Positions 52,670 through 60,605 of a stretch of DNA of 64,000 nucleotides are shown here, one piece after another. This DNA is from Pseudomonadota bacterium. GTDB taxonomy: Bacteria > Pseudomonadota > Gammaproteobacteria > Steroidobacterales > Steroidobacteraceae. Position numbers and translations under genes: made by a program. The notes beneath the pieces are model-generated. The model worked only from the letters and a program-made list of their open reading frames with translations, had not been told where the DNA came from and made no database searches. Position 1 is the first letter of the stretch; the number at the start of each line of letters is the position of its first letter. Location: positions 1,178,001-1,242,000 of the forward strand of contig JAFEDU010000001.1 of the NCBI GenBank assembly GCA_018241425.1, given 5' to 3'.

Positions 52670-52951
52670 ATGAACGACGCCGCCGCGAAGCATACTGACG
52701 GCCCTGCCCTGCGCACCCGCCTGCTGGCCCTCATCGGACAGATCCTCGACAAGGGAGACGGTCAGTCGCTTCCCCTGGAGACGGCGCTGGCGGAGCTCGG
52801 GATGAGCTCGATCAAGATGGTGAACCTGATGCTGGCCGTCGAGGGCGAGTTCGACCTCAGCATTCCCCAGAACGACATCACGCCGGCGAACTTCCGCTCG
52901 GTGGCCTCCGTCGAGGCCCTGCTCGGGCGGCTGCTAGCCGCTAAGCCTTAG
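52670..52951 (+). CDS. Carrier protein next to the MetA-like gene
   Basis: 93 residues; AELGMSSIKMVNLML carries the phosphopantetheine serine (Ser47; the usual Asp-Ser is Ser-Ser). PQNDITPANFRSVASV follows as helix 3/4. Carriers paired with amino acid:[carrier protein] ligases have this look, and the ligase lies 2.4 kb away across the divergent promoter. It starts 3 bases after the MetA-like stop (translationally coupled) and ends in an 11-bp tail-to-tail overlap with the PLP decarboxylase gene. Confidence 0.9.
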   Translation: MNDAAAKHTDGPALRTRLLALIGQILDKGDGQSLPLETALAELGMSSIKMVNLMLAVEGEFDLSIPQNDITPANFRSVASVEALLGRLLAAKP

Positions 52952-54356
52952 CTTCGAGCGCGGCCACCAGGGCCGCGACATCCGCCTCGGACGTCTCGCC
53001 GTGCGTCACGCAGATGCGGACGACGTCGCGGCCTTCCGTCTTGGCCGCCGCCGCCCAGGCCTTGCCCGAACTCACCACGCGCTTTACCAGGTCCTTCACC
53101 GGGGCATAGCCTGCCGGGGGCACGACGCACAGCACGGCCAGCTGCGAGTCGTTGACCACCTCCCAGCCACGCGCCCGAAGCTCGTCGCGCGCGAGCGCGG
53201 CCACGGCGATCGCCCGCTCGATGTGGGCCTCGTAGCCGGACCAGCCGGCCGCGGCCAGCGACAGGAACAGCCGCAGCCCGAGGAACCGCCGCGACCACTG
53301 CACGGTGTTGAGATAGGGATCCAGCGCCGTCACGCTCGAGGGCATGAACTCGGCTGCGACCTTGAAGGCCTCGCTCAGGACCTGCGGCCAGCGCGTAATG
53401 AACATGCCGCAGCCCATGGTGGTCGCAAACCACTTGTGGGCATCGATGGTCACCGAGTCGGCGAGCTCGATCCCGGCAAACAGGGCGCGGCGCTTCTCGG
53501 AGGCGAGTGCCGCCCCGCCCCAGGCCGCATCGACGTGGTGCCAGATGTTGTATTCGCGGCAGATCGCATCGCACTCGGGCAGCGCATCCACCATGCCCGC
53601 ACCGGTCGTGCCGGCGGTCGAGGATACGAGCACCGGGACCACGCCGCTGGCGAGGTCGGCCGCCACCTGCCGGCGCAGCGCCGCCATGTCCATCCGGCCC
53701 CGGCCATCCGTGCCGACCAGGCGCAGCGCATCGCGCCCGATGCCCGCCTGGTGCACGATCTTGAACCACGCCGGCTGGCACTCGCGCGAAGTGTACATCG
53801 CCACCGGGCCCGCATACCCGCGCACGCCCTCGCGCTCGAAGCGCGGTTCGCGCCGGGTGAGCGCGCACACCAGGGCGGTGTAGTTCGCCTCCGAGCCGCT
53901 GATCGTGAAGTGCCCGGAGCTGCCGGGCGGCAGCCCGATGCGCTGCGCCATCGCACGGATGACGTGCGCCTCGATCTCCACCGGGGCCGGCGAGGAGCCG
54001 GAGCTGGCCAGCTGCGGGTTGAAGGAGCCGGCGATGCGGTCGGCGCACTGCGAGGGGAAGTTCGCCGCCGGGTTGAACAGCCCGAAGTAGCGCGGGTTGT
54101 TCATGTGCACGACGCCGTGCTCGAGCCGCTCGATGGTCCAGTCGATCAGCTCTTGGAGCGGCCGCGGGGCGCTGAAGTCGAACTGGCCGAGCTCCTGGCG
54201 AAAGCGCTCGCGGTCGAGGGTCGGGGTCACGCTGCCGCGGGACACGCGCTGGTCGGCGGCGATCAGCGCCCGGGTGAGCGCGTCCTCGATCCGGGTGCGC
54301 TCGCCCACGTCCGGGAACAGTGCCGCCGGTGCGGCGGGGAGCCGCGGCGGGCTCAT
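52941..54356 (-). CDS. PLP-dependent group II decarboxylase
   Basis: 471 residues of the aromatic-L-amino-acid/glutamate decarboxylase fold: NPRYFGLFNP, substrate loop SSGSSPAPVEIEAHV, TISGSEANYTAL, STAGTTGAGMVD, HHVDAAWGGA (cofactor Asp) and the Schiff-base lysine Lys308 in DAHKWFATT. The frame extends upstream through the MetY gene, but the ATG at 54356 overlaps the MetY stop by 4 bases and gives a normal N-terminus. It would decarboxylate or otherwise modify an amino acid. The divergent N-terminal and active-site loop do not allow a substrate to be named. Coupled expression with MetY is clear. Confidence 0.88.
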   Translation of the reverse strand: MSPPRLPAAPAALFPDVGERTRIEDALTRALIAADQRVSRGSVTPTLDRERFRQELGQFDFSAPRPLQELIDWTIERLEHGVVHMNNPRYFGLFNPAANFPSQCADRIAGSFNPQLASSGSSPAPVEIEAHVIRAMAQRIGLPPGSSGHFTISGSEANYTALVCALTRREPRFEREGVRGYAGPVAMYTSRECQPAWFKIVHQAGIGRDALRLVGTDGRGRMDMAALRRQVAADLASGVVPVLVSSTAGTTGAGMVDALPECDAICREYNIWHHVDAAWGGAALASEKRRALFAGIELADSVTIDAHKWFATTMGCGMFITRWPQVLSEAFKVAAEFMPSSVTALDPYLNTVQWSRRFLGLRLFLSLAAAGWSGYEAHIERAIAVAALARDELRARGWEVVNDSQLAVLCVVPPAGYAPVKDLVKRVVSSGKAWAAAAKTEGRDVVRICVTHGETSEADVAALVAALEAKA

Positions 54357-55636
54357 GGCTTTGCGGTCGCGGCCGCGAGCGCCTGGTCCAGGTCCGCGAT
54401 GATGTCGTCGATGTGCTCGATCCCGATGCTGAGCCGAATGGTCTCCGGGCTCACCCCCGCCGTACGCTGCTCCTCGGCCGACATCTGCCGGTGGGTGGTG
54501 GAGGCCGGGTGGCAGGCGAGCGACTTGGCATCGCCGAGGTTCACCAGGCGCTTGAAGAGCCGCAGCGCGTCGTAAAAGCGGGTCCCGGCATCGAAGCCGC
54601 CCTTGATCTCGAAGGTCATGAGCGAGCAGGCGCGGCCGCCCAGGTACTTCTGCGCCAGTGCGTAGTAGGGATTGTCGGGGAAGCCTGCGTAGCTGACCGA
54701 GGCCACGCGCGGGTCGGCGCGCAGGAACTCGGCGGCACGCCGCGCGTTGTCGACGTGCCGCTCGACGCGCAGCGCTACGGTCTCGATGCCCTGCAGCAGG
54801 AGGAACGCGTTGAAGGGGGAGATCACCGCGCCCATGGTGCGGTTGTAGACGCTGCGTACGCGCCCGAGGAAGGCCTTGTCCCCGTAGTGCTCGGTGTACA
54901 CCAGGCCGTGGTACGACTCGTCCGGCTGCGAGAACGTCGGGAAGCGCGCCGCTTCCTCCTTCCACGGGAAGCGCCCGCTGTCGACGATGGCACCCCCGAG
55001 GGTGGTGCCGTGGCCGCCCATGAACTTCGTCAGTGAGTGGATGACCAGGTGCGCGCCGTAGTCGAACGGCCGGATCAGGATCGGGGTCGGCACCGTGTTG
55101 TCCACGATGAGCGGAATGCGGGCGCGCTGGGCGACCTGCGCGAGCGCCTCCAGGTCGCAGACGTTGCCGGCGGGGTTGCCCACCGTTTCGCAGAAGAGCG
55201 CGCGTGTATTCTCATCGATGAGGCGCTCGAGGTCGGCGGCGCGATCGGACTTGCCGAAGCGCGCGGTCACCCCGAACTTGGGCAGGATGTGGGCGAACAG
55301 GGTGTGCGTCGTGCCGTAAAGCTGCGGCACGGAGACGATGTTCTGGCCGCGCTCGGCGACGTTCAGCGCCGTGTAGGTCAGCGCGGTCTGGCCGGAACTG
55401 ACCGCGAGCGCATCGATGCCGCCCTCGAGCTCGGCCACGCGCTTCTCCAGCACCGCAGTGGTCGGGTTGCCGATCCGGGTATAGCGGAAGCCCTCCACCT
55501 CGAGGTCGAACAGGGCCGCCCCGTGGGCGGCGCTGTCGAAGGAATAGGCCACCGTCTGGTAGATCGGGACGGCGACCGCTTTGGTGGCCGGATCGCAGTC
55601 GTACCCGGCATGCAGGGCGATGGTTTCGGGCTTCAT
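54353..55636 (-). CDS. metY: O-acetylhomoserine sulfhydrylase
   Basis: 427 residues, full length for the MetY family: ETIALHAGYDCDPATKAVAVPIYQTVAYSF start, YTRIGNPTTAVLE, SSGQTALTY, IVDNTVPTPILIRP and the PLP lysine Lys204 in HSLTKFMGGHG, ending with a SIGIEHIDDIIADL helix. It replaces the acyloxy group of O-acetylhomoserine with sulfide (or methanethiol), giving homocysteine. With the MetA-like gene it makes a short route to homocysteine. It is first in a two-gene operon with the PLP decarboxylase. Confidence 0.93.
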   Translation of the reverse strand: MKPETIALHAGYDCDPATKAVAVPIYQTVAYSFDSAAHGAALFDLEVEGFRYTRIGNPTTAVLEKRVAELEGGIDALAVSSGQTALTYTALNVAERGQNIVSVPQLYGTTHTLFAHILPKFGVTARFGKSDRAADLERLIDENTRALFCETVGNPAGNVCDLEALAQVAQRARIPLIVDNTVPTPILIRPFDYGAHLVIHSLTKFMGGHGTTLGGAIVDSGRFPWKEEAARFPTFSQPDESYHGLVYTEHYGDKAFLGRVRSVYNRTMGAVISPFNAFLLLQGIETVALRVERHVDNARRAAEFLRADPRVASVSYAGFPDNPYYALAQKYLGGRACSLMTFEIKGGFDAGTRFYDALRLFKRLVNLGDAKSLACHPASTTHRQMSAEEQRTAGVSPETIRLSIGIEHIDDIIADLDQALAAATAKP

Positions 55637-55761
55637 GGGTGCACGTCACGCGGGCGCGCTGGCGCGGCGCCGCCGATATCCACTAATGTGATTTGTATCA
55701 TAGCCTTGAACAGGGTATCTCAAGTGCACTGACCCCCTCGGGGTCCGATCCGCCGCGAACG

Positions 55762-57546
55762 ATGGCAGCGCAAAACGACGAAAACAAGCGATCGCCTCTC
55801 AAGGCCTGGGTTCGGGCGCTGGAGCGCACCGCCGCGATCGAGCGCAACCCGGAACTCACCCTGCCGGTCGCGATCGGCCGTCTGGCCGACCGCTTCGGGG
55901 ACCGCCCCGCCCTCACCTCGCGCAAGGGCACGCTCAACTACCGCGAACTGGGCGCCGCGATCGATGCCTGCTCGGTCTGGGCGCTGCAGCAGGGACTGAC
56001 GGCCGGGGACACCGTCAGCCTCTTCATGGAGAACTGCCCGGAGTACCTGTCGATCTGGCTGGGGCTCGCGCGGGTCGGTGTCTCGGTAGCGCTGATCAAC
56101 ACCAATCTCGCAGGCGAGCCGCTCGTGCACTCGATCGGCACGGTCGCACCCCGCTTCGTGATCGCGAGCGCGCTGCTCGCACCACGGATCGCCCCGATCC
56201 GCGACCGGCTGGCGCCGGGGACGCAGTTCCGCGTGGCGGGGCCCGCACTCGAGCGGATGCCGAGCCTCACCGCCGAACTGGCCGCGACGGCGGGCGCGGC
56301 GCCGGCGGACTTCCGTGCGCCCACGCTGCGCGACCGCGCGCTGTGCATCTACACCTCCGGCACGACCGGGCTGCCGAAGGCGGCCAACGTCAGCCACTAC
56401 CGCCTCATGCAGTGGAGTTACTGGTTCTGCGGGCTGATGGACGTTAAGCCCGAGGACCGCATGTACAACTGCCTGCCGCTCTACCACAGCGTGGGCGGCG
56501 TGGTCGCCACGGGCGCGGTCCTGGTCGCGGGCGGCACGGTGGTGCTGCGCGAACGCTTCTCCGCCAGCACGTTCTGGCAGGACGTCGGTGCCGAGCGCTG
56601 CACGCTATTCCAGTACATCGGCGAGCTGTGCCGGTACCTTCTGGCCGCACCCGAACAGCCGGATGAGACCCGGCATGCGCTGCGCCTGGCCTGCGGCAAC
56701 GGCCTGCGCGGGGATGTCTGGGTGCCCTTCCAGGCGCGCTTCAGGGTCCCGCAGATCCTGGAGTACTACGCGGCCACCGAGGGCAACTTCTCGCTCTACA
56801 ACTGCGAGGGCCAGCCCGGCGCCATCGGACGCATTCCGCCGTTCCTCGTGCACCGCCTGCCCGTGGCGCTGGTGCGGTTCGATGTCGAGACCTCGCTGCC
56901 GCTGCGCGACGAGGCCGGTCGCTGCGTGCGCTGCGCACCCGGGGAGGTCGGCGAGGCGATCGGGCAGATCCAGGGGGATGCGGGCGCCTCGCGCTTCGAG
57001 GGCTACACCGACGCGGGGGCCTCGGCAAAGAAGGTCCTGCGGGACGTGTTCGCACCCGGGGACCGCTGGTACCGCACCGGCGACCTGATGCGGCAGGACG
57101 CGCAGGGATTCTTCTACTTCGTCGACCGGGTGGGCGACACCTTCCGCTGGAAGGGAGAAAACGTCTCGACCACAGAAGTCGCGGCCGTGATCGGCGCCTG
57201 CCCGGGCGTCCACGACGTCGCCGTCTACGGGGTGGCGGTGCCCGGCGCCGACGGGCGCGCGGGCATGGCGGCCCTCGTGACCGGGCCGGAATTCGACCTC
57301 GGCCAGCTAAGCGCCGTGTTGTCAGCCCAGCTCCCGGCCTACGCGCGCCCGGTGTTCATCCGCATCCTGCGGCATCTCGAGGTCACCGGGACCTTCAAGC
57401 TGCGCAAGCAGGAACTCATCGAGGAAGGTTACGACCCGGGGCGCATCGCGGACCGCCTGTATGTCCGGGACGGTGCCGCGGAAGGTTACGTGCCGCTGGA
57501 TGCCAGCCTCGCAAAGCGCCTGACGGAAGGCCGGTTCCGCGCCTGA
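55762..57546 (+). CDS. Long-chain/very-long-chain acyl-CoA synthetase (FATP-like)
   Basis: 594 residues of the adenylate-forming family: ALCIYTSGTTGLPKAANVSHYR (P-loop), YYAATEGNFSLYN, WYRTGDLMRQD, VDRVGDTFRWKGENVSTTEV and a terminal TGTFKLRKQEL lysine motif. The VGDTFRWKGENVSTTEV form is typical of FATP/very-long-chain ligases. The ATG at 55762 is chosen; 23 codons upstream in frame look non-coding. It is divergent from MetY and isolated on its strand, converging on the reductase gene. It probably activates a fatty acid for lipid or polyene use. Confidence 0.9.
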   Translation: MAAQNDENKRSPLKAWVRALERTAAIERNPELTLPVAIGRLADRFGDRPALTSRKGTLNYRELGAAIDACSVWALQQGLTAGDTVSLFMENCPEYLSIWLGLARVGVSVALINTNLAGEPLVHSIGTVAPRFVIASALLAPRIAPIRDRLAPGTQFRVAGPALERMPSLTAELAATAGAAPADFRAPTLRDRALCIYTSGTTGLPKAANVSHYRLMQWSYWFCGLMDVKPEDRMYNCLPLYHSVGGVVATGAVLVAGGTVVLRERFSASTFWQDVGAERCTLFQYIGELCRYLLAAPEQPDETRHALRLACGNGLRGDVWVPFQARFRVPQILEYYAATEGNFSLYNCEGQPGAIGRIPPFLVHRLPVALVRFDVETSLPLRDEAGRCVRCAPGEVGEAIGQIQGDAGASRFEGYTDAGASAKKVLRDVFAPGDRWYRTGDLMRQDAQGFFYFVDRVGDTFRWKGENVSTTEVAAVIGACPGVHDVAVYGVAVPGADGRAGMAALVTGPEFDLGQLSAVLSAQLPAYARPVFIRILRHLEVTGTFKLRKQELIEEGYDPGRIADRLYVRDGAAEGYVPLDASLAKRLTEGRFRA

Positions 57547-57561
57547 CCGCCGGTTGCGGCT

Positions 57562-58281
57562 TCAGGCCGTGTTGCCCGCATCCACCGTGAGCGTGGTCCC
57601 GGTGATGTTCCGGGCCTTCTCGCTCAACAGGAATTCCACCGCGGCGGCGACATCCTCGGCCTCGGCCATGCGCTTGAGCGCGCTGCGGCGCGCGATCTGC
57701 TCGCGCTGGCCGCCCTCGAGCTCGCCGGTCATCTCGGTCGCGATGAACCCCGGCGCAATCGCGTTCACGGTGATCCCCAGGGGACCGACCTCGCGCGCCA
57801 GCGAGCGCGTGAACCCGATGAGGGATGCCTTGGTCGCCGAGTAGACCGACAGGCCGTGATACCCGGTGCTCGCCACGACGGAGGCCATGTTGACGATGCG
57901 CCCCTCGCGCGCGCTCATCATCGAGCGCACGACGTGCTTGGTGAGCACCATCGGGGAGATGGTGTTGAGCCGCACCAGCGACTCGAGCCGGTCCTCGCGC
58001 ATCATGGCCAGCACGCCGGGCGTGCCCAGGCCCGCGTTGTTCACGAGACCATAGAAACCGCCGAACTCCTTGCGCAGGGCGCTGACGAAGCCGCCGAGCG
58101 CCGCCGTCTCCAGGAGGTCGCAGGCGCGGAACTGGATGGCACCGGGACCCCGCGGCACCTGGGCGAGCACCTCGCCCGGCTTGCGCGCCACGGCGATCAC
58201 CTGGTAGCCGGCCGCGGCGAGCGCGCGGCTGATGGCGAGCCCGAGGCCGCGGCTGGCACCGGTGACGATCACGTTACGCAT
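57562..58281 (-). CDS. 3-oxoacyl-ACP reductase, FabG-like short-chain dehydrogenase
   Basis: 239 residues: NAD(P)-binding TGASRGLG at the N-terminus, NNAG, and the catalytic Ser-Tyr-Lys set (MASVVASTGYHG, YSATK), followed by GFIATEMT and ITGTTLTVDAG. It is the last gene of an ACP-ligase-reductase operon; its start overlaps the ligase end by 8 bases. It should reduce a beta-keto group on the carrier protein. Confidence 0.92.
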   Translation of the reverse strand: MRNVIVTGASRGLGLAISRALAAAGYQVIAVARKPGEVLAQVPRGPGAIQFRACDLLETAALGGFVSALRKEFGGFYGLVNNAGLGTPGVLAMMREDRLESLVRLNTISPMVLTKHVVRSMMSAREGRIVNMASVVASTGYHGLSVYSATKASLIGFTRSLAREVGPLGITVNAIAPGFIATEMTGELEGGQREQIARRSALKRMAEAEDVAAAVEFLLSEKARNITGTTLTVDAGNTA

Positions 58282-59671
58282 TCGGGCGCACCAGCTTTCC
58301 GGAGGGCGAGATTTCCAGGGAGGGGACGATGCGGATCATGGCCGGGACCTTGTGGGCAGGCAATGCCTGCCTGCAGCGCTCCGTGAGCTCACGCACCAGG
58401 TCGGCGGCGGCCGGCGGCGCTGCTGCGCCTTCGGCATCCTTCACGACGACCTCGGCGCTCACCACCGCACCGGTGATGGGGTTGCGGCGCGGGCGCACCA
58501 GCGACAGCCGCACCCAGGGATGGGAATTCAACACGGCCTCGACTTCTTCCGGGTGCACCTTGAGCCCGCCGACGTTGATCACGCCGCCGCGCCGGCCCAG
58601 GAAGTAGTAGCGGCCGTTGCGCGCCTCGACGCGGTCACCGGTGTCCACGAACCCGTCCGGCCCGCGCAGCGGCTCGGCGCCATCGCCGAGGTAACGCTGC
58701 GCGGTCCCGCCGGAACGGATGCGCAGCGTATCCTCGTCGACCTTCAGCTCCACCCGTGATCCCGCCGCCCCGACCAGCTCCACCGGAAATCCGGCGAGCC
58801 CGTCGCGCACCTCGAAGGCCACGCCCGCCTCGGTCGAGGCGAAGGCGTGAGCCACCATCGCCTGCGGGTACGCCGCCTTCAGCCCGTCGAGAACCCCCTG
58901 GTCGGGGATCTCGCCCGAGAGGCGCACGTAGCCCGGCGCGATGCGGGCGGTGAGCCCGCTCATGAGCGCCTTGCGCCAGTGGGAGGGTGTTCCGGAGATG
59001 TGAGTGACGCCCGCGGCCGCCACGCGGCCGAAGAAGTCGGCAACCGCCTCGTTCGGGTCCGAGAGCACGAGCGATCCCAGGTGCACGGCCCTCAGGAAAA
59101 TCTGCAGCCCGCCGTAGCGGCGGATGTCATAGAAGGTGCTCCACGTCACCGGCGTGGCAGGCAGCGCCTGCCCGGCGAGCGCGAAGGTCAGGCTCGCGAG
59201 CGTGTGCAGCACGAGCTTCGGTGCGCCGGTCGTTCCGGAGGTCAGCAGTACCCATTCGGTGGGGGCGGGCCGGCGTGGGCGCTGCGCGGAGAGCGGCTTC
59301 AGCCGCGGTGCAATCACCACGCGCACGGGCAATTCGAGAGCGCCCGCGAGCGGGCTGTCGGCATCGAGCACGCAGGCATCTGCGCCGGCGGTGCTGACGA
59401 TTCCCGGCAGGTAATCGGCCTTGAGGTCGGGGGTGCACAGGATGATGCGACGCGCGACGCCGTCGAGCTCGAGGAGCGCGAGCGCCGCGGTCAGCTGGTC
59501 GCGGGTGGCGATGAGGACGCAGCGATCGCGCAGCGACTCGAGTTCCGCACCGAAGGCGGATCCGGACTCGAGGTCCCTGAGCGCGACGATTCCCTGCGTG
59601 CCGCGCACCTCACCGGGGGTGGGAGCGCGCGCGCGGATCGACTCTAGGAGCGTAGGCCCTTCACTTGGCAA
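58274..59671 (-). CDS. AMP-forming acyl/aryl-ACP ligase
   Basis: 465 residues, adenylating superfamily: EWVLLTSGTTGAPKLVLHT (P-loop), AFASTEAGVAFEV, FVDTGDRVEARNGRYYFLGRRGGVINVGGLKVHPEEVE (hinge and core) and ISPSGKLVRPN at the C-terminus with the catalytic lysine. It is coupled to an ACP gene upstream (11-bp overlap) and a reductase downstream, so it most likely loads an acid onto that ACP. The substrate is unknown; a benzoate-like or short acyl group is possible. Confidence 0.9.
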   Translation of the reverse strand: MPSEGPTLLESIRARAPTPGEVRGTQGIVALRDLESGSAFGAELESLRDRCVLIATRDQLTAALALLELDGVARRIILCTPDLKADYLPGIVSTAGADACVLDADSPLAGALELPVRVVIAPRLKPLSAQRPRRPAPTEWVLLTSGTTGAPKLVLHTLASLTFALAGQALPATPVTWSTFYDIRRYGGLQIFLRAVHLGSLVLSDPNEAVADFFGRVAAAGVTHISGTPSHWRKALMSGLTARIAPGYVRLSGEIPDQGVLDGLKAAYPQAMVAHAFASTEAGVAFEVRDGLAGFPVELVGAAGSRVELKVDEDTLRIRSGGTAQRYLGDGAEPLRGPDGFVDTGDRVEARNGRYYFLGRRGGVINVGGLKVHPEEVEAVLNSHPWVRLSLVRPRRNPITGAVVSAEVVVKDAEGAAAPPAAADLVRELTERCRQALPAHKVPAMIRIVPSLEISPSGKLVRPNA

Positions 59672-59906
59672 AGTTTTCGTAGAGTCTTACGAAATCACCG
59701 AAGGTCACCGGAAACTCCACCGCCTCGGTGGTGTTGAACGGGTCGATGCCGAGGGAGTCTTCCAGCCGGGCCACGATGATCGCGAAGCTGAGCGAGTCCA
59801 GGCCCGACTGCACGAGTTTCAGCTCGTCGGAGAGGGGCGACAGCTGCCGTTCCTGCTCGATGGCAACCTGTTGGAACTGCGTCGTAATCGTGGACCTCAC
59901 CGACAT
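59661..59906 (-). CDS. Acyl carrier protein of the ligase-reductase operon
   Basis: 81 residues with the attachment motif SGLDSLSFAII (Ser38). The start at 59906 is chosen because the open frame upstream is not ACP-like. It is the first gene of the minus-strand operon and overlaps the ligase by 11 bases. It would carry the group activated by that ligase and reduced by the FabG-like enzyme. Confidence 0.9.
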   Translation of the reverse strand: MSVRSTITTQFQQVAIEQERQLSPLSDELKLVQSGLDSLSFAIIVARLEDSLGIDPFNTTEAVEFPVTFGDFVRLYENFAK

Positions 59907-60286
59907 CTGTGTGTGCTCCGCTGCGCCGTGAATTTCGCCGCGTATCTTAGCGCGAGTCGCGCGCCCGACGCCTTCGGACCCGGGGCCGCGCGCCGACGCA
60001 CAGCCGCGGGTCTGCAATCCCGACGTAAGCTCATGAAATCTATGGACTCCGCCGCAAGCTCCGGCACTACCGCGGACGCATTGAACAATGTGTGCCGCCT
60101 GCGCGTAAGGCGCGCGACCCGCAAGCCCCTCCCCAGCGGAGCGAACTCATGACCTCCACGTGCCCCCGCAGCGGCGCGCGCGGCCTGCGGGTGCAGGGGG
60201 GCTACCCCGTGCCGCCCGCCATGAGTCTGATCAGCGCCTTGTATAATGAGCGAGTCACCTTCAACCGCAGGCTTGGCAGATTTCGA
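59907..60286. other. 380-bp divergent intergenic region
   Basis: It lies between two head-to-head ACP genes. A 39-codon ATG frame at 60034-60153 shows no family features and I leave it out. A TATAAT box is at 60242-60247. No other gene or repeat is evident. Confidence 0.5.
60242..60247 (+). promoter_or_regulatory. Candidate -10 box for the aryl-polyene-like operon
   Basis: An exact TATAAT with a start point near 60254 would give a leader of about 33 bases before the ACP ATG at 60287. No good -35 hexamer lies 16-18 bases upstream, so an activator may be needed. Confidence 0.4.
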
Positions 60287-60592
60287 ATGTCCGACAGCGC
60301 CGCTCCCCTGAAGCACACGACCGGAAACGAACCCACGGCCGCGCTCACGCGCGAAGTCGCGCAGCTCATCGTGGCCGCACTCAACCTCGACGTCGCCGCC
60401 GGCGACATCGATCCGGGGGCGCCCCTCTACGGCGAAGGGCTGGGCCTGGACTCGATCGACATCCTGGAGATCGCGCTGGTGGTGTCCAAGCAGTACGGCG
60501 TGCAGCTCAAGGCCGACAGCCAGGACAACGAGCGCATCTTCGGATCGCTGCGCCAGCTGGTCGAGTACATCCAGACCCACAGGACGAAGTAG
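60287..60592 (+). CDS. Acyl carrier protein, first gene of aryl-polyene-like operon
   Basis: 101 residues; EGLGLDSIDILEIAL carries the phosphopantetheine Ser56. The acidic helix II and the GAPLYGEGLG lead-in are typical of the ACPs of aryl-polyene clusters. The start at 60287 is chosen; the frame is open further upstream but not ACP-like. It precedes the ligase gene by 13 bases and begins the operon that continues past the right edge. Confidence 0.9.
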   Translation: MSDSAAPLKHTTGNEPTAALTREVAQLIVAALNLDVAAGDIDPGAPLYGEGLGLDSIDILEIALVVSKQYGVQLKADSQDNERIFGSLRQLVEYIQTHRTK

Positions 60593-60605
60593 TCATCTGG
60601 CCAGG

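Noticed and set aside
60034..60153. Small 39-codon ATG frame between the two divergent ACP genes
   Set aside because: No family features, no good ribosome-binding site, and it lies in a promoter region.
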